Source: Luteirhabdus pelagi (GTDB lineage: Bacteria; Bacteroidota; Bacteroidia; Flavobacteriales; Flavobacteriaceae). From it: DNA of 64,000 nt. Where the stretch lies: NCBI RefSeq assembly GCF_016827595.1, contig NZ_JAECMS010000002.1, forward strand, positions 248,001-312,000, written 5' to 3'. Under the pieces are notes generated by a model. That model had not been told where the DNA came from. It did no database searches and saw only the letters and a list, made by a program, of their open reading frames with translations. A program made the translations under genes and the position numbers. Positions 34,073-42,604 of this stretch are shown piece by piece (the stretch's first letter is position 1; every line of letters begins with the position of its first letter).

Positions 34073-35515
34073 TTACATTTTATACAAATAATAGTTCTTT
34101 TCTTTCTTATCAAAATACCCAAAATAGAGTTTATCTTGATGGAAGAATACATCTTCCGCTGTATCGTATTTTACCTCTTTTTTAAATTCTTTAATCCTTT
34201 CAAAAATATTGGCTTCTTCTTCTTTCTCAACATAATTATAATCCAAATCGAATCTTGTATTGAAGAAAGTTGATTTTGTGCTGTTATAAGAAGTATACGA
34301 ATACCACACTGGATTGTAGGTAGGTATTGAGATGTTTCCGGCCGATACATTTGTATAAGTGCCCGCTCCACCAGGCATCATCATCATACCACCTCCACTT
34401 TGCACATTCTTATAACCCCCGATTGTAAAATAATATTCTCCATTATCCAAGTAACCCGTAACCCCAATTTTGCCCGAGGTCACCTTACGCAAAAACTTCG
34501 ATGTTTCTTCCATTTCTCTTCTATTTACAAAGGGCAAAGCAGTTCTTCCTTCTTGTATTATGGGTGAATTTTTAATAGCAATAGGTTCATCCCTATCGAT
34601 ATAATACTCCTTGAAAACCGAACCATCAAAATCTTTAATTTGAATAACCATTTCATCCCTACTACTCCCCAATTGTATAATACGATCATCAAGAATAAAT
34701 GAGTTAAAAGTTTCTAAGTCGTCCTTTTTCCCTTTGGGATAATCATATACCTTGGTTGTAAGCGTTAAAGAATTTAAATCTATAATGTGAAGACTAGTTT
34801 TCAATTCATCATCATTTTCCAATGTTAAATATAAAACGTCATCCTTTTGATAAAGTTTATTGGCATTTGCCGTCTGTTCAATTGCATTTGGAACCCGGTT
34901 CTCAATTTTTGTGACGTTAGATGATGCACTTCCAAATAAACCAACGGTAAAAAACCCACTATTCAATAGTTTTTGATCCTTTTGATCCACTTCAATCGGA
35001 AAACTTTTTACCACAGAAAACGTATTAGCTGCATCTAATTTTCGTAGCACAAACTTGTTTTCTTTAGTGGCAGTGATTAAATACAGATCATTATTGAACT
35101 GAAATGTTTCTAAGAATTTCTCTTTTCCAAAATCAAACTTCAATTCTTCGATAGAGGAGGACTTTGAATCGAAGTCAAAGGTTTGTACAGCATATTTTCT
35201 TTTATTATTGGTTGCCGCAACAACACGGTAGCTATTTCCTTTTACGCTATACCCAATTATATCCTTATACTTTCTGCGTATAACCTCCGACTCTAAAGAT
35301 CCCTTTTTATTAAAATCTGAATCAAATAAATTTCCATGTGCCTCTCTGTTTTGCATAAGTACTAATGCGAGGTCTCCATTTTCTTCATTGGAAAAAGAGT
35401 AGCCTTCGCTATTTCCGTTCTCTGCATTATTTATTGTAAAAGCAAGAACTTCTTTTTGCGCATGTACTGTGATGCAAATTATTAAAAAGGACAATAAGGA
35501 TATAAAGTGTTTCAT
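34073..35515 (-). CDS. Exported protein of unknown function
   Basis: A 480-residue protein with a signal peptide, MKHFISLLSFLIICITVHAQ, cleaved about residue 19. The rest is beta-rich with repeating strand pairs (LYLITATKENKFVLRKL, IQLGSSRDEMVIQIKDFDG), as in a beta-propeller or large sandwich. A Gly/Met run, GGGMMMMPGGAG, sits in a loop near 375. The gene seems more AT-rich than its neighbours. No homolog is known to me. It lies 34 bp after metG, so it may be read through from it, and 3 bp before the deacetylase gene. Confidence 0.75.
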   Translation of the reverse strand: MKHFISLLSFLIICITVHAQKEVLAFTINNAENGNSEGYSFSNEENGDLALVLMQNREAHGNLFDSDFNKKGSLESEVIRRKYKDIIGYSVKGNSYRVVAATNNKRKYAVQTFDFDSKSSSIEELKFDFGKEKFLETFQFNNDLYLITATKENKFVLRKLDAANTFSVVKSFPIEVDQKDQKLLNSGFFTVGLFGSASSNVTKIENRVPNAIEQTANANKLYQKDDVLYLTLENDDELKTSLHIIDLNSLTLTTKVYDYPKGKKDDLETFNSFILDDRIIQLGSSRDEMVIQIKDFDGSVFKEYYIDRDEPIAIKNSPIIQEGRTALPFVNRREMEETSKFLRKVTSGKIGVTGYLDNGEYYFTIGGYKNVQSGGGMMMMPGGAGTYTNVSAGNISIPTYNPVWYSYTSYNSTKSTFFNTRFDLDYNYVEKEEEANIFERIKEFKKEVKYDTAEDVFFHQDKLYFGYFDKKEKNYYLYKM

Positions 35516-35549
35516 TTTATAGACTAATAAGGGATTTTGTTTTGTGATT

Positions 35550-37691
35550 TTAATTTATCGCCGCTCCATTCTCAATATCCTCCCCATCAGGATTGACAAA
35601 TCGAAGTTTTCCATCCGCTGTCTCGGTCATTAAAATCATTCCTTGGCTTTCAACGCCACGAAGTTTTCTTGGCGCTAGGTTTACAAGGACGGTTACTTTT
35701 TTACCGATAATTTCCTCTGGTGAAAAGCTTTCCGCAATTCCAGAAACAATAGTCCGGGTATCGATACCCGTATCGACCTTCAACACCAATAGGCGATCGG
35801 CCTTCGGCATTTTTTCGGCTTCTATAATGGTTCCGATACGCATATCGAGTTTGGTGAAATCGTCGAATTGAATGGTTTCCTTCTGCGGAACAATATTTTT
35901 CGCTATCTCCTTTTCTGCGGCGTTATCCATTTTAGTCTTTTTTAGTTTTTCCAATTGTTGTGAAATCGTCTCGTCTTCAATTTTACTGAAGAGCAAATCG
36001 GCCTTATTGATGGTATGGCCGGGAGGGAGTAAACTTACATCCCCTCCGACAGCACTTCCCTCCAGCGAAGGTGCTGCCACCTCCCCTTCAGAAGGGGAGG
36101 AACTAGTAATCGTATTCCAAGATAAGTTGTTGAAGGCATCGGAGTCGATGTTCAAAATCTGTTTTAGCTTAGTTGACGTAAACGGTAAAAACGGTTCACT
36201 TAAGACCGCTAAGGCTGTTGCTATCTGAAGTGCCGTAAACATCACAGTCTTCGTCCGTTCCTCATCGGTTTTGATGGTTTTCCACGGCTCTTCATCGGCT
36301 AAGTATTTGTTTCCTAATCGCGCAACATTCATCAGTTGTTGTTGGGCTTCGCGGAAGCGATACCGCTCAATACTACTAGCGATTACATCGGGATAGGCAG
36401 CCAGTTCCTTCAACGTTTGTACATCGATTCCAGCAAAATTTCCTGGAGTCGGTATTTCCCCATCATAATATTTATGGGTAAGCACGACCACGCGATTGAT
36501 GAAGTTTCCGAAAATCGCCACCAGTTCATTATTGTTTCGCGCCTGAAAATCGGCCCACGTAAAATCATTATCCTTGGTTTCAGGAGCATTGGCCGTTAAC
36601 ACATAGCGCAACACATCCTGTTGGTTTGGAAACTCCTTCAAATATTCATGCAACCAAACTGCCCAATTTTTAGAAGTAGAGATTTTATTTCCCTCTAAAT
36701 TCATGAACTCGTTGGCAGGCACATTGTCCGGTAGTACATAACTTCCTTCTGCCTTCAACATGCTTGGAAAAATGATACAGTGAAAAACAATATTATCCTT
36801 TCCGATAAAATGGAGCAATTTGGTGTCCTCATCCTTCCAATACTGTTCCCAATCCTTTCCTTCACGCTCAGCCCATTCCTTGGTCGAGGAGATATAACCT
36901 ATCGGCGCATCGAACCAAACATACAGCACTTTCCCTTCGGCTCCTTCAACAGGGACGGGGATTCCCCAATCTAAATCGCGGGTTACCGCTCTCGGACGTA
37001 AGCCATCATCGATCCAGCTTTTGCACTGGCCGTATACATTCAATTTCCAATCTTTTTTATGGTCCTTCAGTATCCATTCCTTCAAAAACCCTTCATACTG
37101 ATCCAACGGTAAAAACCAATGCTTGGTTTCTTTCAACACAGGAACATCACCGGTAATCGTACTCTTAGGATCTATTAGGTCAGTAGCATTGTGCGACGTT
37201 CCACAGCGTTCGCACTGATCGCCATAACTTTCTTCATATCCACATTTCGGACAGGTACCCACTACAAAACGATCCGCCAAAAACTGTTGGGCTTCCTCGT
37301 CATATAGTTGTTCGGTTACCTGTTCGGTAAAATGCCCTTCTTCATACATCTTCCTGAAAAAGTTTGAAGCCGTTTCGTGGTGTACAGGTGAAGAGGTACG
37401 TGAATAATTATCGAACGAAATTCCGAATTCCTCGAATGAATCCTTGATAAGGGTATGATACTTATCGATGATTTCCTGAGGGGAAACGCCCTCTTTCTTG
37501 GCGCGCATTGGAATGGCGACACCGTGTTCATCGCTGCCGCAGATAAAAGCGACATCCCGTTGTTGAAGCCGTTGATAACGCGCATAAATATCGGCGGGTA
37601 CATACACGCCGGCCAAATGACCGATATGAATGGGTCCGTTCGTATACGGCAACGCTGCCGTAATGGTATATTGTGAAGGATTGGTTTTCAT
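35550..37691 (-). CDS. metG: Methionine--tRNA ligase
   Basis: A 713-residue class I synthetase. The catalytic HIGH motif is PIHIGHLAG near residue 20. A four-Cys zinc knuckle follows ([18 protein letters not shown] near 146). The KMSKS loop is [10 protein letters not shown] near 335. The C-terminus has the tRNA-binding domain [20 protein letters not shown] and ends in [15 protein letters not shown]. Between the anticodon-binding helix bundle and this domain there is a strange insert, near residues 530-552, that comes from a palindromic repeat (see 36037-36105). The frame is intact, so the protein should still work. Confidence 0.97.
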   Translation of the reverse strand: MKTNPSQYTITAALPYTNGPIHIGHLAGVYVPADIYARYQRLQQRDVAFICGSDEHGVAIPMRAKKEGVSPQEIIDKYHTLIKDSFEEFGISFDNYSRTSSPVHHETASNFFRKMYEEGHFTEQVTEQLYDEEAQQFLADRFVVGTCPKCGYEESYGDQCERCGTSHNATDLIDPKSTITGDVPVLKETKHWFLPLDQYEGFLKEWILKDHKKDWKLNVYGQCKSWIDDGLRPRAVTRDLDWGIPVPVEGAEGKVLYVWFDAPIGYISSTKEWAEREGKDWEQYWKDEDTKLLHFIGKDNIVFHCIIFPSMLKAEGSYVLPDNVPANEFMNLEGNKISTSKNWAVWLHEYLKEFPNQQDVLRYVLTANAPETKDNDFTWADFQARNNNELVAIFGNFINRVVVLTHKYYDGEIPTPGNFAGIDVQTLKELAAYPDVIASSIERYRFREAQQQLMNVARLGNKYLADEEPWKTIKTDEERTKTVMFTALQIATALAVLSEPFLPFTSTKLKQILNIDSDAFNNLSWNTITSSSPSEGEVAAPSLEGSAVGGDVSLLPPGHTINKADLLFSKIEDETISQQLEKLKKTKMDNAAEKEIAKNIVPQKETIQFDDFTKLDMRIGTIIEAEKMPKADRLLVLKVDTGIDTRTIVSGIAESFSPEEIIGKKVTVLVNLAPRKLRGVESQGMILMTETADGKLRFVNPDGEDIENGAAIN
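36037..36105 (-). repeat. Palindromic repeat element inside metG
   Basis: A block of about 69 bp in the metG frame. It contains a perfect 10-bp-arm palindrome, CCTCCCCTTC-A-GAAGGGGAGG (36080-36100), and a second hairpin with AGCAC (36051-36055) and GTGCT (36071-36075). The coding strand reads [20 protein letters not shown] then GGDV, a run unlike synthetase sequence. The 'CTCCCCTTC' palindrome is of the kind found in flavobacterial intergenic regions (from memory). The reading frame stays open. That the piece is an inserted repeat is inference. Confidence 0.6.
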
Positions 37692-37777
37692 AAATTGTTT
37701 TGAAAGCTACAAAAATAGGGAAATTCGTCGCGTTTCCATTGTCATCTTATGGTGGATTAAAGGCATTTCAAATTTCG

Positions 37778-37785
37778 TATCTTTG
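37778..37785 (+). promoter_or_regulatory. -7 box (TATCTTTG) of the yicC-gmk-nadD operon
   Basis: An exact TAnnTTTG match, 44 nt before the yicC ATG at 37830. The -33 region has no good TTG. The leader contains the hairpin at 37798-37814. Confidence 0.5.
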
Positions 37786-37797
37786 CCATTCGAATCG

Positions 37798-37814
37798 AAG
37801 GCGCTATGCGCCTT
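37798..37814 (+). promoter_or_regulatory. Hairpin in the yicC leader
   Basis: AAGGCGC-TAT-GCGCCTT is a perfect 7-bp inverted repeat with a three-base loop, followed by TTC. It lies between the -7 box and the yicC ATG. It looks like a small terminator or an mRNA-stabilising leader stem. Confidence 0.5.
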
Positions 37815-37829
37815 TTCTAAATACTATCT

Positions 37830-38687
37830 ATGATTCAATCCATGACCGGGTACGGCAAAAGTGTTTTGGAATTGCCAAACAAAAAAATCACCATCGAAAT
37901 TCGCTCGCTAAACAGCAAGAATTTGGATGTGAACGCGAGAGTTCCTTCGGCCTATCGCGAAAAGGAATTAGACCTTCGGAAACAGATTTCTAATTCACTC
38001 CATCGCGGAAAAGTAGATTTCAATCTTTATATGGAATTTACGGGCGATTCGACCCCGACGGTTATCAATGAAGGTGCTGTAACAAGCTATATGAAGCAAT
38101 TGGCGAAGATTCAGGATGGTCACCCCGTAGAATTGATGAAGATGGCGGTTCGTTTTCCCGATGCCTTGACGACGGAACGCGAGGAAATTGATGATGCAGA
38201 GTTTGAAAAAATTTCCAAGGCAGTTGATGACGCCCTTACCTCCATCAATGAATATAGAAGTGATGAAGGAAAAGCATTAGAAGCCGACTTCAAAAAGAGA
38301 GTCACAAATATCTCTTCACTTTTGGAAAAGGTAAGCGATATGGATTCCGATAGGATTGAAGATGTAAAGGAACGTCTTACGAAAGCCGTTAGCGATTTGA
38401 AGGAGTCGGTAGACGAGAACCGTTTCGAGCAGGAATTGGTGTATTATCTTGAAAAATACGACATTACCGAGGAAAAAGTCCGCTTGAAAAACCACCTTTC
38501 CTATTTTTCTGAAACCATGGAATCGCCAAAAAGCAACGGAAAAAAACTTGGTTTTATTTCTCAGGAAATCGGTCGTGAAATCAATACCATTGGTAGCAAG
38601 GCCAATTATGCTCCCATGCAGCAATTGGTTGTTCAGATGAAGGATGAATTGGAGAAAATTAAGGAGCAAGCCTTAAACGTATTGTAA
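37830..38687 (+). CDS. YicC family endoribonuclease
   Basis: A 285-residue YicC family protein. MIQSMTGYGKSVLELPNKKI and EIRSLNSKNLDVNARVP are the classic N-terminal motifs, and the C-terminus ends in KLGFISQEIGREINTIGSKA then MKDELEKIKEQALNVL. The family has been shown to have RNase activity that acts on small RNAs in E. coli; the exact targets here are unknown. The stop overlaps the gmk ATG by 1 base (TAATG), so the genes are coupled. Position next to gmk is common in bacteria. Confidence 0.95.
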   Translation: MIQSMTGYGKSVLELPNKKITIEIRSLNSKNLDVNARVPSAYREKELDLRKQISNSLHRGKVDFNLYMEFTGDSTPTVINEGAVTSYMKQLAKIQDGHPVELMKMAVRFPDALTTEREEIDDAEFEKISKAVDDALTSINEYRSDEGKALEADFKKRVTNISSLLEKVSDMDSDRIEDVKERLTKAVSDLKESVDENRFEQELVYYLEKYDITEEKVRLKNHLSYFSETMESPKSNGKKLGFISQEIGREINTIGSKANYAPMQQLVVQMKDELEKIKEQALNVL

Positions 38688-39280
38688 TGAAGGAGGGAAA
38701 ATTATTTGTCTTTTCGGCCCCTTCCGGAAGTGGGAAAACCACCATCGTTCGGCATTTATTGGAGCAGGAACGCTTGAACCTGGAGTTCTCTATTTCTTGT
38801 ACTTCCAGAGAACCACGCGGCGGCGAAGAGCATGGAAAAGATTACTATTTCATCAGTCTAAAGGATTTTAAACAGCATATCAAAAATGGCGATTTTCTTG
38901 AATGGGAAGAAGTATATCGCGATAATTTCTATGGTACGCTGAAGACTGAAGTGGAGCGCATTTGGGCGAAAGGAAAAAACGTGATTTTCGATATAGATGT
39001 GGCCGGTGGCTTGCGAATCAAGAAAAAATTTCCCGACCATACGCTGGCGGTGTTTGTAAAACCTCCGAGCGTTGATGAACTAAAGCGAAGATTGAAGAAA
39101 CGACAGACCGAAAGCGACGAGCGTATCAATATGCGAATCGCGAAGGCTTCGGTTGAATTGGCCACGGCGCCACAATTCGATGTTATCATCAAAAATCACG
39201 ATTTGCAAACAGCTTTGGCCGAGGCCGAAGAGTTAGTCGAAAACTTCATCAAAAACGGTCACAGTAGCGAAGAAGAATAG
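38687..39280 (+). CDS. gmk: Guanylate kinase
   Basis: A 197-residue enzyme that phosphorylates GMP to GDP. Walker A is FSAPSGSGKTTIV near residue 9. The GMP-binding part SISCTSREPRGGEEHGKDYY is near 35-54, and the lid region is VKPPSVDELKRRLKKRQTES. Length is typical. It overlaps yicC by 1 base and is 1 base from nadD, so it is the middle gene of a three-gene operon. Confidence 0.97.
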   Translation: MKEGKLFVFSAPSGSGKTTIVRHLLEQERLNLEFSISCTSREPRGGEEHGKDYYFISLKDFKQHIKNGDFLEWEEVYRDNFYGTLKTEVERIWAKGKNVIFDIDVAGGLRIKKKFPDHTLAVFVKPPSVDELKRRLKKRQTESDERINMRIAKASVELATAPQFDVIIKNHDLQTALAEAEELVENFIKNGHSSEEE

Positions 39281-39281
39281 T

Positions 39282-39866
39282 ATGCAGAAGAAAATCGGAC
39301 TCTTTTTCGGAACCTTCAACCCTATTCATGTTGGTCATCTTACCATTGCCAACCATATGGCGGAGTACAGCGATTTAGATGAAATTTGGATGGTCGTTAC
39401 ACCCCACAATCCACACAAGAAAAAGAAAACCCTTTTAGAAGACCATCATCGATTGGCGATGGTTCGTATTGCCGTTGAGGATTATCCAAAACTAAAGGCG
39501 AGCAATATCGAATTCGATTTACCGCAACCGAACTATACAGTTAACACGCTAGCACACTTAGAGGAAAAATATCCGGAGCAACAGTTTTGTTTGATTATGG
39601 GGGAAGATAATTTGAAGAACCTTCACAAATGGAAGAACTATGAAGTGTTGGTAAATCGATATCCTTTATATGTCTATCCTAGGATATCCGAAGGCACCGT
39701 GCAACCACAGTTTAAGGAAAATGTGAGTATCACGAGGGTTGAGGCGCCCATCATGGAATTAAGCTCTACTTTCATCCGAAACGGTATCGCGGAAGGAAAA
39801 AATATCCGTCCCATGCTTCCTTGCGAGGTTTGGAAATATTTGGACGAGATGAACTTCTACAAATAA
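39282..39866 (+). CDS. nadD: Nicotinate-nucleotide adenylyltransferase
   Basis: A 194-residue nucleotidyltransferase of NAD synthesis, joining NaMN and ATP into NaAD. The start IGLFFGTFNPIHVGHLTIA holds the (T/H)xGH signature; FCLIMGEDNLKNLHKWKNY and APIMELSSTFIRNGIAEGK (the ISSTxIR type) are the other key motifs. It follows gmk after 1 base and is the last gene of the yicC-gmk-nadD operon. A terminator lies just past its stop. Confidence 0.97.
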   Translation: MQKKIGLFFGTFNPIHVGHLTIANHMAEYSDLDEIWMVVTPHNPHKKKKTLLEDHHRLAMVRIAVEDYPKLKASNIEFDLPQPNYTVNTLAHLEEKYPEQQFCLIMGEDNLKNLHKWKNYEVLVNRYPLYVYPRISEGTVQPQFKENVSITRVEAPIMELSSTFIRNGIAEGKNIRPMLPCEVWKYLDEMNFYK

Positions 39867-39911
39867 AAACCGCCCCACATCTGGCTTAACTTACTCCAGC
39901 GGGGGCGGTTT
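39867..39911. terminator. Terminator after nadD
   Basis: AAACCGCCCC (39867-39876) pairs with GGGGCGGTTT (39902-39911), a perfect 10-bp stem that starts right after the nadD stop. An inner CTGG/CCAG stem (39881-39884 and 39896-39899) makes the loop structured. It can also serve the converging lipoprotein gene. Confidence 0.75.
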
Positions 39912-39934
39912 CAACTAACCAACCAAAAAATCGT

Positions 39935-40852
39935 TTATGCTTTTATGAGATTTTCAATCTCTTTGGCAACCTCGGCGTTGGATTTCCTCAGTTTACCTTC
40001 GTTGTTTTTATATTGAATAAAACCTCTTCCTCTAAAACGATATAAGGTTCCACTCGTGTTGTGAAATAACTCTATCGTGTTGTCATTCATAACGTAGAGT
40101 TCAAAATATTCATTGCCCAGATAATCATAATCCAATGTTAAATGTTTCAGGTAGGGCTCTCCGGCAATATCATCCACTTCATAAATACCACTATAATCCC
40201 AATACAGATAGTCAATATTCGTGCCATTGCCATCTCGTGAACTTCTGAAGTTACCATCCCCTTGCGCCGGTAAAAACTGAAGGAAATTCTCATAATCGAA
40301 TTCATTTAACGCACCGTATTCACTCGTATAGATTTTTTCCCATGCTACGTATTCCTGTAGGAAATAATGAAGGTTTTCATAGAACAATTTATCATAGTCG
40401 AAGGTACTGCGCTGATATCCTACCAAAATATAGCGAAGCTTTTTGGACGGATAATAGAGTTCAATCGTAGTGTCGTTCAATTGCGTAACAATAAAGCGAT
40501 GAAAGCCATCAATGTCGTGCGATATTTCAAGTACATCTTCGTAGGCATCGTAATACCCAACATCAATTCCAAAACCATACCCTTGATCGCCAATACCTAC
40601 AAGGTTGTTATTCGCATGCAAAGTGCCGTTTCGAAATGACATGGTAAAGGCTTTTTGAACAAATGGAATGTAGCCATTTCCCGAAGACTGGTTGATGTCT
40701 ACATACCATAATTCGTATGAAGACAATAGCTGACGCAACGTCAAGGTAGGAGTAGTATCAACATATTCGTCCTCTACAATTACTTCGGTATAACAAGAGG
40801 ACAGCATAAAAAATGCAACAAACGGAATCAAAAATAGTTTTACAGTCTTCAT
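39935..40852 (-). CDS. Lipoprotein of unknown function next to nadD
   Basis: A 305-residue lipoprotein. The signal is MKTVKLFLIPFVAFFMLSSC, with C20 as the lipidation site. The domain is rich in Tyr, Asp and Phe with repeated strands (LTLRQLLSSYELWYVDINQ, FTMSFRNGTLHANNNLVG). Homologs are sometimes named 'nicotinic acid mononucleotide adenyltransferase' in databases (from memory), but it has no nucleotide-binding motif; that name is likely copied from the neighbouring nadD. It is convergent with nadD, and monocistronic. Confidence 0.8.
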   Translation of the reverse strand: MKTVKLFLIPFVAFFMLSSCYTEVIVEDEYVDTTPTLTLRQLLSSYELWYVDINQSSGNGYIPFVQKAFTMSFRNGTLHANNNLVGIGDQGYGFGIDVGYYDAYEDVLEISHDIDGFHRFIVTQLNDTTIELYYPSKKLRYILVGYQRSTFDYDKLFYENLHYFLQEYVAWEKIYTSEYGALNEFDYENFLQFLPAQGDGNFRSSRDGNGTNIDYLYWDYSGIYEVDDIAGEPYLKHLTLDYDYLGNEYFELYVMNDNTIELFHNTSGTLYRFRGRGFIQYKNNEGKLRKSNAEVAKEIENLIKA

Positions 40853-41010
40853 AACGTCCGATTTTAGGGGTTACTGTAGTTAAGAAAACGAAAAACGTGC
40901 CACTTTTACAATAAGCTGAATATCAAATATTTAAAATTAGTAATTTAGGTTAATAGCTTTGACTTCCCTTAGTAATTCAATCTTCCGGCTTCTTCCCCTT
41001 AATATTTATG

Positions 41011-41018
41011 TATTTTTG
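41011..41018 (+). promoter_or_regulatory. Possible -7 box (TATTTTTG) of gpsA
   Basis: TATTTTTG matches TAnnTTTG and lies 20 nt before the gpsA ATG at 41039. The -33 position is not well defined. Confidence 0.45.
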
Positions 41019-41038
41019 ATAGTGTTGAAATAATCTTT

Positions 41039-42043
41039 ATGGAAGACAAACCAAAATTTGCGGTTTTCGGAGGCGGTAGCTGGGCTACAGCTATCGTAAA
41101 AATGCTATGTGAAAATCTAGAGGAAGTCGGTTGGTATATGCGAAGCGTATACGCGGTTGAACACATCAAAAAACAGGACCATAACCCGAATTACCTAAGC
41201 TCTGTCGAATTTAAGGTGAACCAACTGAAGCTCAGCAACGATATTGATGAGATGATCAACTATGCCGACTATTGTATTTTTGCGATTCCTTCGGCTTTTG
41301 TTGAAAAAGAACTTCAGAAAATATCCGTTTCCTTAGATGATAAAATCATCTTTTCTGCGATTAAGGGTATTGTACCTGAAAGCAGTTTAATCGTAGGGGA
41401 TCATTTCAACACGCATTATGGTGTGCCTTTTCATAACATCGGCGTTATTTCCGGACCTTGTCACGCCGAAGAGGTCGCTCTAGAACGCTTGTCCTACCTT
41501 ACCATTGCCTGTGCTGATGAAGATAAGGCAAAGTGCGTGGCCAAGCATCTTAGCAGCGATTATATTAAATGTACGACGAGTGATGATATCATCGGAACCG
41601 AATATGCTGCCATGTTGAAGAATATTTATGCTATCGCTGCCGGTATCGCACATGGGCTTGGTTATGGCGATAATTTCCAAAGCGTTTTGATGAGCAATGC
41701 CATTCGTGAAATGAAGCGTTATGTGAAGAAGGTGCATAAAATGAAGCGAAACATCAACGATTCCGCTTACCTAGGCGATTTATTGGTAACGGGCTACTCT
41801 GTTTTTAGTCGCAATAGAATGTTCGGTAATATGATCGGGAAAGGCTATACCGTAAAAAGCGCCCAGATGGAAATGAGCATGGTTGCGGAAGGCTATTATG
41901 CTACGAAAAGCGCTTATGAACTAAACAAGGCCAAAGGCAAGAAAAAGGCTAAAACACCTATCATTAATGCTGTGTACGATGTTTTGTATGATGGCAAAGA
42001 CGCTAAAAAGATATTCCAGAAATTGACTGAAAAGTTAGATTAA
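41039..42043 (+). CDS. gpsA: NAD(P)H-dependent glycerol-3-phosphate dehydrogenase
   Basis: A 334-residue enzyme that reduces dihydroxyacetone phosphate to sn-glycerol-3-phosphate for phospholipid synthesis. The Rossmann motif is FAVFGGGSWATAIVKML at the start; ISGPCHAEEVALERLSYL and the catalytic Lys region GTEYAAMLKNIYAIAAGIAH follow. The C-terminal helical domain is normal. The enzyme is cytoplasmic or membrane-associated. The stop overlaps that of the converging gene by 4 bp. Confidence 0.95.
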   Translation: MEDKPKFAVFGGGSWATAIVKMLCENLEEVGWYMRSVYAVEHIKKQDHNPNYLSSVEFKVNQLKLSNDIDEMINYADYCIFAIPSAFVEKELQKISVSLDDKIIFSAIKGIVPESSLIVGDHFNTHYGVPFHNIGVISGPCHAEEVALERLSYLTIACADEDKAKCVAKHLSSDYIKCTTSDDIIGTEYAAMLKNIYAIAAGIAHGLGYGDNFQSVLMSNAIREMKRYVKKVHKMKRNINDSAYLGDLLVTGYSVFSRNRMFGNMIGKGYTVKSAQMEMSMVAEGYYATKSAYELNKAKGKKKAKTPIINAVYDVLYDGKDAKKIFQKLTEKLD

Positions 42044-42435
42044 CGGGCAAGCACTCCTTCCTTTTCCATAACGGGAAGCGTAACCGCATTATCTTCAATA
42101 GCTGCGTTTGCGGGAATTTCAAATCGCTTATCGAATAGTTTTCCTTCCAAAAAGTAGGTTACGGTGAAGTAATTCGGAAGTTTCAGTACATTTACCTCCA
42201 AAAATTCAATCTTAGCAAAGCCTTTCGCAGGTAAGGTGGAAAGCGTTCGACGCATTGGGGCGGTCATTTTGGAATCATCGTACGCTTGAGAAACGATGAT
42301 AACGGTTTCCAAAGGTTCCGAATTATTATTGATGATGTAAGCATTCCATTCATCAACCTTGAACTCTTCGTTGAATTCCTGAACTGCTGCAACATACACT
42401 TCCTTTACTTCAGGAATTTCGATATCCTTACGCAT
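42040..42435 (-). CDS. Conserved hypothetical protein
   Basis: A 131-residue soluble protein with a likely alpha/beta fold: DEWNAYIINNNSEPLETVII, AKIEFLEVNVLKLPNYFTVT and FLEGKLFDKRFEIP. It is a small protein found near pheS in flavobacteria (from memory) with no assigned function. The gene starts 1 bp downstream of the 55-residue membrane protein gene and is the last of the pheS run. Confidence 0.75.
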   Translation of the reverse strand: MRKDIEIPEVKEVYVAAVQEFNEEFKVDEWNAYIINNNSEPLETVIIVSQAYDDSKMTAPMRRTLSTLPAKGFAKIEFLEVNVLKLPNYFTVTYFLEGKLFDKRFEIPANAAIEDNAVTLPVMEKEGVLAR

Positions 42436-42436
42436 C

Positions 42437-42604
42437 TTAGTCGGTCTTCTTTTTCCACATAATCCAAACCCCTAGCAAGGCAAAGGCACAAATTACGAGA
42501 AAGATACTTCCGATAACGATTTCAAAAACGGCCACCACAAAAGTTAGATAACCCACAACCAACAGCGCCAATACTAAAAGCGCAATAATTAAATACTTTT
42601 TCAT
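42437..42604 (-). CDS. 55-residue membrane protein coupled to pheS
   Basis: A frame of 55 residues: MKKYLIIALLVLALLVVGYL, then two further hydrophobic stretches (TFVVAVFEIVIGSIFLVI, CAFALLGVWIMWKKKTD). It has two membrane helices and positively charged ends. Its ATG overlaps the pheS stop as ATGA (42601-42604), so it is translated by coupling. The next gene's ATG follows 1 bp after its TAA. No function is known to me. Confidence 0.7.
   Translation of the reverse strand: MKKYLIIALLVLALLVVGYLTFVVAVFEIVIGSIFLVICAFALLGVWIMWKKKTD

Noticed and set aside
34366-34400. Gly/Met run in the exported protein as a sign of frameshift
   Set aside because: The frame continues normally on both sides; the run is a plausible loop.
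39935-40852. A second nadD-like enzyme
   Set aside because: The name is used in databases for homologs, but the protein is a lipoprotein without nucleotide-binding motifs.
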